Below are positions 26,312 to 35,161 of a stretch of DNA of 64,000 nucleotides, piece by piece. The position numbers were made by a program, and so were the translations under genes. The first letter of the stretch is position 1, and every line of letters begins with the position of its first letter. This DNA comes from an uncultured Pelagibacteraceae bacterium (GTDB lineage Bacteria; Pseudomonadota; Alphaproteobacteria; Pelagibacterales; Pelagibacteraceae), in assembly GCA_902560565.1 (NCBI GenBank), contig CACEMG010000001.1, positions 1 through 64,000 on the forward strand, given 5' to 3'. The notes beneath the pieces were generated by a model that searched no databases, was not told the origin of the DNA, and worked only from the letters and a program-made list of their open reading frames with translations.

Positions 26312-28003
26312 ATGGATAATATAAAAAATGTGATTGCTGCAATAAGCTTATCACTTGCTGTGATTGTCTTCTATACTCTTTTCTTTAGTCCAAACCAAGA
26401 AACAAATAATTCTAAAAAGAATAAAAGTAAAACCCAGATTGAGAGTTCTGAAACTCCAACAATTGAAGAAAAAGTTGAGATAAAAAAAGTTTCAAGAGAT
26501 GAAGCTATGAAAGATTCGGCAAGGATTTTTTTCGAAAATAAATTTATCAAGGGATCAATAAATTTGAAAGGAGGAGAGATAGATGATTTTGAGTTTAAAT
26601 ATTATAATGAGACCTTAAATAGCAAAGATAAAATAAAATTATTAAATCCAATGTCTACCGAGGAAGGTTACGCAATATATACTGGTTGGACAACAAATTC
26701 TGGTATTTCATTGCCAGATATAAATAGTATTTGGAAAGTTGAAGGTAATAATAACTTAACTCCAAACAATCCAATTAAAATAACTTACAAAAATGATTCT
26801 GGCATTAAGTTTGAGAGATTAATTTCTATTGATGAAAAATATTTATTTAACATTAAACAAACACTAGTTAATAACTCTTCAAATAATTATAAGTTTTATC
26901 CATACGCCATAATTAAAAGAAATAATCTTCCAAATGATTTAACAGATTTTTACATTTTACATGAAGGCTATAGCATTATTGATGGGAATGATTTGGACGA
27001 AATAGATTATTCTGACGTAAGAGAAAAAAAATTCTCGAAAGAAGCTGATAATGCAGTGCTTGTTCAAGGGGATAAATATTGGATGACATCTATTATTCCT
27101 GAAAAGGGACGCCCAGTTAGATTTGATATAAATTACAATAAAAAATATACGGCAAGTTATATCGACATGAAGGGTTATGAATCTAGACCTAATACAGTAA
27201 TTGAAAACAATATACAGTCTTTAATTGGCGCTAAAGAGATTGAATTGATCAATAAGTATCAAGAGGATCTTAAAATAGAAAAGCTAGATCTAATTGTAAA
27301 TTTTGGAAATCTTTATTTTGTTGTAAAGCCAATGTGGTTTATTTTGAGTTATATTTATAAATCAGTTGGAAATTATGGATATGCAATAATTTTAATGACA
27401 ATACTAGTAAGATTAGTTTTTTTTCCATTGAATCAATATTCAATGAAATCGATGGGAAAGATGCGCAAATTAGGTCCCGAGATAGAAAATATTAAGGCTA
27501 AGTACAAAGATGATAAGCAACAACAACAAAAAGAGATGATGAAGCTCTATAAGGTAAATAAAATTAATCCTGCAAGCTCGTGCTTTCCGATACTCGTGCA
27601 GATCCCAATTTTTTTTTCAATTTATAAACTTTTGCTTTTAGATGTAGACATGCGTCACTCAAATTTTATTTGGATTTGGGAAGATTTGAGTGATAAGGAC
27701 CCGACTAGTTTTGTGAATTTATTTGGATTATTGAATTTTCAAGTTCCAAGTTTTTTAGAAGTGGGAATACTTCCTATACTAATGGGGGGATCGATGTGGC
27801 TACAGATGAAGCTATCACCACAGCCTTCAGGAAGCGATGAAATGCAAAAAGTTCAAAAAAAGATTTTTGCTTTTCTACCATTATTTTTGACTTTTATTTT
27901 AGCACCCTTCGCTGCTGGGTTGGTTTTATATTGGTGCTTTTCAAATATTTTAACGATAATCCAACAGTGGGTAATCAACCGTACTATAAATACTAAAATA
28001 TAG
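26312..28003 (+). CDS. yidC: Membrane protein insertase YidC
   Basis: YGYAIILMTILVRLVFFPLNQYSMKSMGKMRKLGPEIENIKAKYKDD...PILVQIPIFFSIYKLL; C-terminal LYWCFSNILTIIQQ. Confidence 0.97.
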   Translation: MDNIKNVIAAISLSLAVIVFYTLFFSPNQETNNSKKNKSKTQIESSETPTIEEKVEIKKVSRDEAMKDSARIFFENKFIKGSINLKGGEIDDFEFKYYNETLNSKDKIKLLNPMSTEEGYAIYTGWTTNSGISLPDINSIWKVEGNNNLTPNNPIKITYKNDSGIKFERLISIDEKYLFNIKQTLVNNSSNNYKFYPYAIIKRNNLPNDLTDFYILHEGYSIIDGNDLDEIDYSDVREKKFSKEADNAVLVQGDKYWMTSIIPEKGRPVRFDINYNKKYTASYIDMKGYESRPNTVIENNIQSLIGAKEIELINKYQEDLKIEKLDLIVNFGNLYFVVKPMWFILSYIYKSVGNYGYAIILMTILVRLVFFPLNQYSMKSMGKMRKLGPEIENIKAKYKDDKQQQQKEMMKLYKVNKINPASSCFPILVQIPIFFSIYKLLLLDVDMRHSNFIWIWEDLSDKDPTSFVNLFGLLNFQVPSFLEVGILPILMGGSMWLQMKLSPQPSGSDEMQKVQKKIFAFLPLFLTFILAPFAAGLVLYWCFSNILTIIQQWVINRTINTKI

Positions 28004-28005
28004 TT

Positions 28006-28863
28006 ATGAACAAAGAAGAATTGGAAAAAATTCTTCCAATAGATGGTCCTAATCTAGAGGAAGTTCAGAAATACATAAATAAGTATAAAAATGAACTCAT
28101 AGTTGTTAAATATGGTGGTAATGTTTTTATAGATCGTCAAATCTTCAATAATTTTATAACGGATTTAACTATATTATTTCAATTGGGTCTTTCTGTAGTG
28201 GTTGTACATGGAGGAGGACCCAGAATAAAAAGAGAATTAGATAAATCAAATATAAAATCAAAATTTATCAGAGGATTAAGAGTTACCGATGAGAAAATTA
28301 TTGATATTGTAGAAAAAGTATTGATAGAGTTTAATGAAGATATTGTTTCATCTTTGAAAGAAAAAGGAATTAACGGAATATCTTTGAATACAAAAAAAAA
28401 TAATGTAATAGAGGTAATCCCAGAAGCAGAAGAACTGGGATTTGTTGGAATACCTACTAAAATAGATGTTGATATTATCAAAGACAAAATTGATAAAAAA
28501 TTAATTCCAATTATATCACCGCTTGGAATCGGAAAAAATAATCAAACATTTAATATAAATGGAGATTCAGCAGCCGGCTTTATAGCTAAATCTCTTAAAT
28601 CTAGAAGACTTCTTTTAATGACCAACGTTGAAGGAGTATTAGACAAAAATAGCAAATTAGTACAAGAAATCTCTTCATCTGAAATTTTAAAGATGATCAA
28701 AGATGAAACTATCACTAAAGGAATGATACCTAAAATTAATACGTGTCTAGACGCTATTAATAATGGAGTAACTGCTGTAGCTATTATAGATGGAAGGAAA
28801 AAACATTCTGTACTTTTTGAAATTTTCTCAGACAAGGGATCTGGAACTTTAATTAGAAAATAA
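28006..28863 (+). CDS. argB: Acetylglutamate kinase-like amino acid kinase
   Basis: VVKYGGNVF, VVVHGGGPRIKREL, GLRVTDEKII, FNINGDSAAG, GMIPKINTCLDAINNGV, IIDGRKKHSVLFEIFSD. Confidence 0.88.
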   Translation: MNKEELEKILPIDGPNLEEVQKYINKYKNELIVVKYGGNVFIDRQIFNNFITDLTILFQLGLSVVVVHGGGPRIKRELDKSNIKSKFIRGLRVTDEKIIDIVEKVLIEFNEDIVSSLKEKGINGISLNTKKNNVIEVIPEAEELGFVGIPTKIDVDIIKDKIDKKLIPIISPLGIGKNNQTFNINGDSAAGFIAKSLKSRRLLLMTNVEGVLDKNSKLVQEISSSEILKMIKDETITKGMIPKINTCLDAINNGVTAVAIIDGRKKHSVLFEIFSDKGSGTLIRK

Positions 28864-28868
28864 TTTAA

Positions 28869-29540
28869 ATGAATGAACTAAAAAACAAAGAAAATTTATT
28901 ATTAGATTTAGATGGAACGGTTTACCAAGATCTTGATGCGGTATTTGGACAAGTCAGCAAATTAATGACTAAATATATATCTGAAAAGTTAAAAGTTGAC
29001 CTAATAAAAGCTAAAGAGTTACAAACTAAATATTTTTACGAACATTCGACCTCATTAAATGGATTAATGGTACACCATGATATACCGCCTGAGGAGTTTC
29101 TAAAATATGTACATGATATAGATCTTTCATTTATGAAAAAAGATCAAGTTTTAAGAGAGCAGCTAGAAAATTTAGATATGAGAAAGTTAATTTTTACAAA
29201 TGGAAGCACTGATCATGCAAAAAATGTGCTTAGCCATTTAGGCATTGAAGATTTATTTGAGGGAATATTTGATATAAAGGATGCAGGGTATACCCCTAAA
29301 CCTGAGGCAAAAGCATTTGATTTAATGGTAAAAAAATTTGGGATAGATCCAAATAACACAATTTATGTAGAAGATATTGCTAAAAATTTATCAATAGGCA
29401 AAGAAAGAGGTTGCACAACTGTTTGGTTAATAAATGATGAACAGTGGGGTAAAATGGAGTCCGATAAGGATTACATTGATTATAAAATTGAAAATCTATC
29501 TTTATTTTTAAAAAAAATAAGGTTATTAAAAGAACAATAA
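28869..29540 (+). CDS. HAD-family pyrimidine 5'-nucleotidase (SDT1-like)
   Basis: LLDLDGTVYQDL, LMVHHDIPPEEFLKYVHDIDLS, KLIFTNGSTDHAKNVLSHLGI, YTPKPEAKAF, YVEDIAKNL; between argB and dapD. Confidence 0.85.
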   Translation: MNELKNKENLLLDLDGTVYQDLDAVFGQVSKLMTKYISEKLKVDLIKAKELQTKYFYEHSTSLNGLMVHHDIPPEEFLKYVHDIDLSFMKKDQVLREQLENLDMRKLIFTNGSTDHAKNVLSHLGIEDLFEGIFDIKDAGYTPKPEAKAFDLMVKKFGIDPNNTIYVEDIAKNLSIGKERGCTTVWLINDEQWGKMESDKDYIDYKIENLSLFLKKIRLLKEQ

Positions 29541-29544
29541 AATT

Positions 29545-30378
29545 ATGAGCGATATAGAAAAAATTATAAATAATGCATGGGAAAATAGAAAAAATATATC
29601 TCCTACATCTGATAAAAAAATTATTGATGCAGTGAGTGAAACAATTAATCTTTTAGATAAAGGGAAAATTAAGGTATCTGAAAAACAAAAAGATGGAAGT
29701 TATAAAGTAAATGAATGGATTAAAAAGGGTATCATGCTTTACTTTAGAACAAATGGTAAAGAAATTATCAAAGGACCATACAATTATTGGTTAGATATTC
29801 AAGGACTTCCTGGAAAGACAGTTGGTTGGACTGAAGATGATTACAAGAAAGCGGGATTTCGCGCAATTCCAAATTGTGTTATTAGACGAGGTAGTTGGGT
29901 AGGTCGTAACTCCGTTATAATGCCAAATAGTTTTATCAACATTGGTGCAAGACTCGGTGAAAATTGTATGTTAGACACGGGAGCTCGTTTGGGCAGTGCT
30001 TGTAGTGTTGGTGACAATGTTCATGTAAGCGCAGGTTTTGGAGTCGGGGGGGTATTGGAACCACCTCAGGCAAGACCAACTATAATTGAGGATGGAGTTT
30101 TTTTAGGAGCTATGGGAGAGTGTTTGGAAGGAATAATTGTTAGAGAAGGAGCGGTACTTGCAAGTGGTTGCATAATTTCTCAAAGTACAAAAATTGTAGA
30201 TCGTAATACAGGTCAAATAACTTATGGTGAAATTCCTCCTTTTAGTGTTTGTGTGCCTGGTACTCTTCCTGATAAAAATAACCCAATGAATCCCTCACTA
30301 AATTGCATAGTCATAATAAAAAAAGTTGATAAGCGTGTCAGAGAAAAAACTTCTCTGAATGAACTTCTTAGAGACTGA
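29545..30378 (+). CDS. dapD: Tetrahydrodipicolinate N-succinyltransferase
   Basis: Left-handed beta-helix hexapeptides, GGVLEPPQARPTIIEDGVFLGA, GQITYGEIPPFSVCVPGTLP, VIIKKVD; next to dapE. Confidence 0.9.
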   Translation: MSDIEKIINNAWENRKNISPTSDKKIIDAVSETINLLDKGKIKVSEKQKDGSYKVNEWIKKGIMLYFRTNGKEIIKGPYNYWLDIQGLPGKTVGWTEDDYKKAGFRAIPNCVIRRGSWVGRNSVIMPNSFINIGARLGENCMLDTGARLGSACSVGDNVHVSAGFGVGGVLEPPQARPTIIEDGVFLGAMGECLEGIIVREGAVLASGCIISQSTKIVDRNTGQITYGEIPPFSVCVPGTLPDKNNPMNPSLNCIVIIKKVDKRVREKTSLNELLRD

Positions 30379-30380
30379 AC

Positions 30381-31538
30381 ATGAAAACTTATAATGAAAT
30401 AAAATTAGCTCAAGAGCTGATCAGATTTCCATCAATAACACCAGTTGACGCTGGGATAATGAAATTTTTAGAAAAAAAATTGAAAAAACTTGGTTTCAAA
30501 ACAAAAATATTAGAATTTAAAGAAAAAGGATTTAAACCTGTAAAAAACTTATATGCCAGATTTGGTTCTAAAACGCCCAACTTCATGTTTGCCGGACATG
30601 TTGATATTGTTCCTCCAGGAAATATAAAAGACTGGACTGTAAATCCATTTAAACCATCTATTAAAAATGGTCACCTAATTGGGAGGGGTGCAAATGATAT
30701 GAAAAGTTCTATTGCAGCTTTTGTTACTGCTGTAAGCACTTTTTTATCAAAAAATAAAAAATTTAATGGATCAATTAGCTTATTGATTACAGGTGATGAA
30801 GAAGGTGATGCAGTGAATGGCACAAAAAAAGTTGTAGAATATTTAAAAAAAAGAAAAGAGAGAATTAATTTTTGCCTTGTTGGTGAGCCCACAAATCCAA
30901 ATAAACTAGGCGAAATGATTAAAATTGGCCGAAGAGGTAGTTTAACTGGAAAGCTGACAGTTCTTGGTGTTCAAGGACATGTTGCCTATCCACAAAGAGC
31001 TAACAATCCCTCTACAACATTAATTAAAATTTTAGATGAATTAAAAAATATCAAATTTGACAAAGGGACAAAAACTTTTCAACCATCAAACCTAGAAGTT
31101 ACAAAAATAAATGTAGATAATAATGCTGATAATGTTATTCCAAAATCTGCTGAGGCAACCTTTAATATTAGATATAACGATAAACATTCGTCGAGTTCTT
31201 TAAAGAAAAAACTTAATAAAGTATTTAGTAAAATTAGTAAAAAAAATAAATCTAAATTTAAAATACAATATAGAGTATCTGGTGAAGCATTTTTAACTAA
31301 ACCAAATGCAACAACATTTATGATTCAAAATATTGTAAAAAAAATAACTAAAATAAAACCAAAACTTTCTACGACTGGTGGAACTTCAGATGCAAGATTC
31401 ATAAAAAATATATCTCCATGTTTAGAGTTTGGATTAGTTGGTAAAACTATGCACCAAGTGGATGAAGCAGTATCTTTAAGTGATCTAAAAAAATTAACAA
31501 AAATTTATTCTTTGATTTTAAATAAGTATTTTTCGTGA
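30381..31538 (+). CDS. dapE: Succinyl-diaminopimelate desuccinylase
   Basis: FAGHVDIVPPGN, GRGANDMKSSIAAF, TGDEEGDAVNGT, LVGEPTNPNKLGEMIKIGRRGSL, STTGGTSDARFIK, GLVGKTMHQVDE. Confidence 0.96.
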   Translation: MKTYNEIKLAQELIRFPSITPVDAGIMKFLEKKLKKLGFKTKILEFKEKGFKPVKNLYARFGSKTPNFMFAGHVDIVPPGNIKDWTVNPFKPSIKNGHLIGRGANDMKSSIAAFVTAVSTFLSKNKKFNGSISLLITGDEEGDAVNGTKKVVEYLKKRKERINFCLVGEPTNPNKLGEMIKIGRRGSLTGKLTVLGVQGHVAYPQRANNPSTTLIKILDELKNIKFDKGTKTFQPSNLEVTKINVDNNADNVIPKSAEATFNIRYNDKHSSSSLKKKLNKVFSKISKKNKSKFKIQYRVSGEAFLTKPNATTFMIQNIVKKITKIKPKLSTTGGTSDARFIKNISPCLEFGLVGKTMHQVDEAVSLSDLKKLTKIYSLILNKYFS

Positions 31539-31903
31539 AAACTGCAATAATTTCATCAGACACATCTATAAATCATTTAACTGGTGATTGTCATCCAGAA
31601 CAGCCAAAAAGAGTTGTTGCTATTACTGAAAAACTAAAAAAACAAAAAAATTTAATTTGGGATAAGCCAAGCACTTTTGATCATAAAATTTTAAAAAAAG
31701 CTCATGATGAAAATTATATAAACATGGTTCAAAAAAGTTTTCCAAATGAAGGAATAAAATTTTTAGATGGGGATACAATTATTTCGCCAGGAAGCAAGGA
31801 TGCAACAATAGATGCTGTTGGTTCTGTGATAAAAGCTATTGACGGGGTTGAAAGTAAAAAATTTAAAAATGCATTTTGTGCAGTTAGACCGCCTGGGGAC
31901 TAG
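31535..31903 (+). CDS. Histone deacetylase-like (arginase/deacetylase fold) protein, N-terminal fragment ending ...CAVRPPGD* (GTG start)
   Basis: HPEQPKRVVAITEKLKK, AHDENYINMV, CAVRPPG; frame stops at TAG 31901-31903 inside the inserted hairpin. Confidence 0.9.
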   Translation: MKTAIISSDTSINHLTGDCHPEQPKRVVAITEKLKKQKNLIWDKPSTFDHKILKKAHDENYINMVQKSFPNEGIKFLDGDTIISPGSKDATIDAVGSVIKAIDGVESKKFKNAFCAVRPPGD

Positions 31904-31941
31904 CGCCTTCCTTCTAAGGGAGGCGCTAGTCAATATTTGGA
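31898..31941 (+). other. 44-nt hairpin insertion interrupting the HDAC-like gene (candidate bypass/excised element)
   Basis: GACTAGCGCCTTCC (31898-31911) pairs with GGGAGGCGCTAGTC (31918-31931), leaving a 6-nt TTCTAA loop, then AATATTT and GGA (31939-31941). Deletion joins CCG CCT GGG to CAT CAT GCA, giving RPPGHHA. Confidence 0.9.
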
Positions 31942-32505
31942 CATCATGCAGAAAAAAATAAAGCGATGGGTTTTTGTATTTATAATAATTGTGCAGTTGC
32001 AGCTCATTATCTCATAGAAAAATATAGTTACAAAAAAGTAGCTATATTTGATCCAGATGTTCATCATGGAAACGGTACGCAGGACATATTTTACGATAAT
32101 GAAAACGTTTTATACCTATCAACCCATCAGTATCCATTTTATCCTGGGACTGGAAGTGATAAAGAAAAGGGAAATCATAATAATATTTTTAATGTACCAC
32201 TACCAGCAGGAACAAATACTGAGAAATACATGAACGCATTAGATAAAGTTTTAGATAAATTAATTGAATTTAAGCCTGAATTTTTAATCTTTAGTATGGG
32301 TTTTGATGCAAATATAGCAGATCCACTTGCACAATTTGAACTACAGTCTAAGGATTTTTACGAAATAACAAAGAGAACCCTCAAAGCAACTAATGAGTTT
32401 ACCAAAGGTAAAGTTATATCTGTACTGGAAGGTGGATATGACCTTAATGCTCTTGCGGAAAGTGCCTTTAATCATGTAAACGCCTTAACTGAAAATAAAA
32501 AATGA
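31942..32505 (+). CDS. Histone deacetylase-like protein, C-terminal part (frame reads HHAEKNKAMGFCIYNN...; first ATG at 31966)
   Basis: MGFCIYNNCAVAAHYLIEKY, VAIFDPDVHHGNGTQDIFY, LYLSTHQYPFYPGTG, EFLIFSMGFDAN, SVLEGGYDLNAL. Confidence 0.92.
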   Translation, partial: HHAEKNKAMGFCIYNNCAVAAHYLIEKYSYKKVAIFDPDVHHGNGTQDIFYDNENVLYLSTHQYPFYPGTGSDKEKGNHNNIFNVPLPAGTNTEKYMNALDKVLDKLIEFKPEFLIFSMGFDANIADPLAQFELQSKDFYEITKRTLKATNEFTKGKVISVLEGGYDLNALAESAFNHVNALTENKK

Positions 32506-32972
32506 AGTTATATAAAATAAAAAAATCAAATATCGATAAAAAAGGTCTTTACGCTGCAAAAGATATTAAAGTCGGTACTAGAATAATTCAATATAAAGGA
32601 AAAATTATTACTAATAGTGAAGTTGAGCGAAATCCTAAATATGATAATGATAAGGATATATACTTATTTGATATTAATAAAAGATATTCATTAGACGGTG
32701 ATTTTTCGTGGAATGTAGCAAAAAATATAAATCATAGTTGTGATCCAAATTGCGAGGTTGATGGCACAGGATATAAAATTTACATAACTGCAATAAAAGA
32801 TATTAGAAAAAATGAAGAACTTACATACGATTACGGATTTTCGTATGATGAAGATTATAAACAGTTCCCATGTAAATGTCGTGCAAAAAATTGTTGTGGT
32901 TATATAGTTCGATCAGAAAGTCGATGGAGAATTAGTAAAAAATTTAGAAAAACCCCCAGAATTAATAAATAA
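32502..32972 (+). CDS. SET-domain protein (lysine methyltransferase family) with post-SET cysteines
   Basis: KGLYAAKDIKVGTRIIQYKGKII, NINHSCDPNCEVD, NEELTYDYGF, CKCRAKNCCGYI. Confidence 0.92.
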   Translation: MKLYKIKKSNIDKKGLYAAKDIKVGTRIIQYKGKIITNSEVERNPKYDNDKDIYLFDINKRYSLDGDFSWNVAKNINHSCDPNCEVDGTGYKIYITAIKDIRKNEELTYDYGFSYDEDYKQFPCKCRAKNCCGYIVRSESRWRISKKFRKTPRINK

Positions 32973-33705
32973 CTTTCTTAAGAAATAAACCATAAGGTGG
33001 TGCCGGTGGTGCACATAATATTCTTTTTTTTGATAAAGTTACATCTTTGAATTTTTTAAAATTCCATTTCCCCTCACCCAAATATTTTAAACAACCAACC
33101 ATTGATCTAACCTGGGTTTGAAGAAATGATCTTGATCTAAATTCAATAGATATTTGATTTCTTGTTTTTAATATATTCACTTTTTCTAAAGTCTTTATCG
33201 GACTTTTTGCTGAGCATGTTGAGGCCCTAAAAGTCGAAAAATCTCTTTTTCCAATTAAAAATTTTGCACCTTTTTTAATATTTTCTAAATTAATTTTTTT
33301 TTTTATATGCCAACCTCTATTTTTATTTATAGTTGGAACACTTTCTCTATTAAAAATTATATATTGATAAATTCTTGCTTTAGCTGAGTATCTAGAATGG
33401 AATTTTTCATTTCTTTTTTTTATGCTTAAAATAGAGATAAACTTTTTATTTAACAAATAATTTAATCTTTTAAGGAATTTATTAATATTTAAAATTTCAT
33501 ACTTAGTATCAAAGTGAGCAGACTGTGAAATTGCATGAACACCAGCGTCTAATCTTCCTTGACCTACTACTGACGTTTTCTCTTGTAGGATTCTTTTTAT
33601 TGAATTTTCAATAGTTTTTTGAACTGATTTGCCTTTTGGTTGAGATTGCCATCCAATAAAACCTGTTCCTACATATTCAATTAGAATCTGATACCTAAAA
33701 ATCAT
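32962..33705 (-). CDS. truA: tRNA pseudouridine synthase A
   Basis: EYVGTGFIGWQSQPKGKSVQKTIE, GQGRLDAGVHAISQSAHF, RSFLQTQVRSMVGCL. Confidence 0.94.
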   Translation of the reverse strand: MIFRYQILIEYVGTGFIGWQSQPKGKSVQKTIENSIKRILQEKTSVVGQGRLDAGVHAISQSAHFDTKYEILNINKFLKRLNYLLNKKFISILSIKKRNEKFHSRYSAKARIYQYIIFNRESVPTINKNRGWHIKKKINLENIKKGAKFLIGKRDFSTFRASTCSAKSPIKTLEKVNILKTRNQISIEFRSRSFLQTQVRSMVGCLKYLGEGKWNFKKFKDVTLSKKRILCAPPAPPYGLFLKKVIY

Positions 33706-34624
33706 TTAGATTTGAACCTTTTATAATTTTGGATCCAAGTAAAAATTCTCCCGATTTTTGAATTTTTTTTCCCTCTCTTTGAATTTCAATTATTTTTAGG
33801 GATTTTTCATTACATCCTATCTCTAGATTTTCGCTTAAAACGACTCCTGGTTCTCCACTAGCATTACTTACTTCTGCTTTTAGAATTTTATGTCTCTCGC
33901 CTTTGTATATAAACCAGGCTCCTGGTTTAGGGTATAAACCATTGATTAAACCTAATATTTCATCTGCTTTATTGTTCCAATTTATCTTACCTTCAGCTTT
34001 TTCAATCTTTCTAGCATAGGTCGCTTTTTTATTATCTTGTTCAATAAAATTTGCTTTTCCATCTACTATGGAGTCAATTTCTTCAAGTATTTTTTCAGAG
34101 GCTAACATTGAAAGTTTTTCGGATATTGTTTCTGCATTATCTTGTTTTTTAATATCAACTTCATACGTGTTACATATTGGGCCAGCATCTAATTTATTGT
34201 TGATTTTCATTATGCTTATTCCAGTTTTATTATCCAGGTTCATTATTGCTCTTTGTATTGGTGCGGCACCTCTCCAAGATGGCAAGATTGATGCATGAAT
34301 GTTTATAAAGCCTTTTTTTGTAAGGGGTAAAAAATTTTCAGGCAATATTTTCCCATAAGCGACAACTATTGCGAGGTCAGCGTTAAGTTCTTCTAGAAAG
34401 TTGTACTCTCCTAAATTCCCTTTTAGATTTTCAGGAGTTCTTACATCTATATTTAAAGTCTCAGCCATGTTATGCACTGGTGATTTTTGAGTCTTCATTC
34501 CTCTACTGGATTTTTTTGGGGGCTGTGTATAAACAACTGAAACTGGATATCCATTTTGATATAAAGATTTAAGTATGGGAACAGCAAAAATTGGTGATCC
34601 CATAAATATAATTTTTTTTAACAT
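33695..34624 (-). CDS. fmt: Methionyl-tRNA formyltransferase
   Basis: FMGSPIFAVPILKSL, VYTQPPKKSSRGMK, VVAYGKILP, NIHASILPSWRGAAPIQRAI, LDAGPI. Confidence 0.97.
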   Translation of the reverse strand: MLKKIIFMGSPIFAVPILKSLYQNGYPVSVVYTQPPKKSSRGMKTQKSPVHNMAETLNIDVRTPENLKGNLGEYNFLEELNADLAIVVAYGKILPENFLPLTKKGFINIHASILPSWRGAAPIQRAIMNLDNKTGISIMKINNKLDAGPICNTYEVDIKKQDNAETISEKLSMLASEKILEEIDSIVDGKANFIEQDNKKATYARKIEKAEGKINWNNKADEILGLINGLYPKPGAWFIYKGERHKILKAEVSNASGEPGVVLSENLEIGCNEKSLKIIEIQREGKKIQKSGEFLLGSKIIKGSNLNDF

Positions 34625-35149
34625 TTACACTAAGATTCTATCTGTATTTTTTTTTGTTTTAGAAAGTTTTTTTATAATAAGATCCTTTTTTAATTTAGAT
34701 AAGAAATCTATAATTAATTTACCATCTAGATGATTTATTTCATGCTGAATACATGTAGATAAAAGACCATCGCATTTCATATTTTTTTTTTTTCCATCAA
34801 TATCAACATATTCAACAACACAAGTTTTTGGTCGCTCTATTTCTATATATGTATTTGGTATAGATAGACAACCTTCTTCGTATTTGGATTTTTTATTACT
34901 TAGATTTTTAATTACCGGATTAATAAAACATAATGGATTTTTTTTTTCATCTTTTTGTAATACATCCAAAACTATAATTTTTTTTGGTATACCCACTTGA
35001 ATAGCAGCCAATCCAATTCCCTTATGATAATACATTGTTTCAAATAAATCTTTGACTAATTTTTTTTCATCATCACTTACTTTTTCAATATTTTGCGATT
35101 TTTTTCGAAGGGTTTCATCAGGTACTGTTATTAGTTTTTTGACTGTCAT
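34625..35149 (-). CDS. def: Peptide deformylase
   Basis: GIGLAAIQVG, EGCLSIPN, QHEINHLDG. Confidence 0.97.
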   Translation of the reverse strand: MTVKKLITVPDETLRKKSQNIEKVSDDEKKLVKDLFETMYYHKGIGLAAIQVGIPKKIIVLDVLQKDEKKNPLCFINPVIKNLSNKKSKYEEGCLSIPNTYIEIERPKTCVVEYVDIDGKKKNMKCDGLLSTCIQHEINHLDGKLIIDFLSKLKKDLIIKKLSKTKKNTDRILV

Positions 35150-35161
35150 GTTTCTAAATTA

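Noticed and set aside
31898-31931. Hairpin in the HDAC gene as an intrinsic terminator
   Set aside because: No U-tract follows the stem (AATATTTGGA), and it lies inside an otherwise intact conserved gene.
31880-31965. HDAC split as a simple sequencing frameshift
   Set aside because: The disruption is a 44-nt GC-rich palindrome, not a homopolymer indel; an assembly error is still possible but would be unusual.
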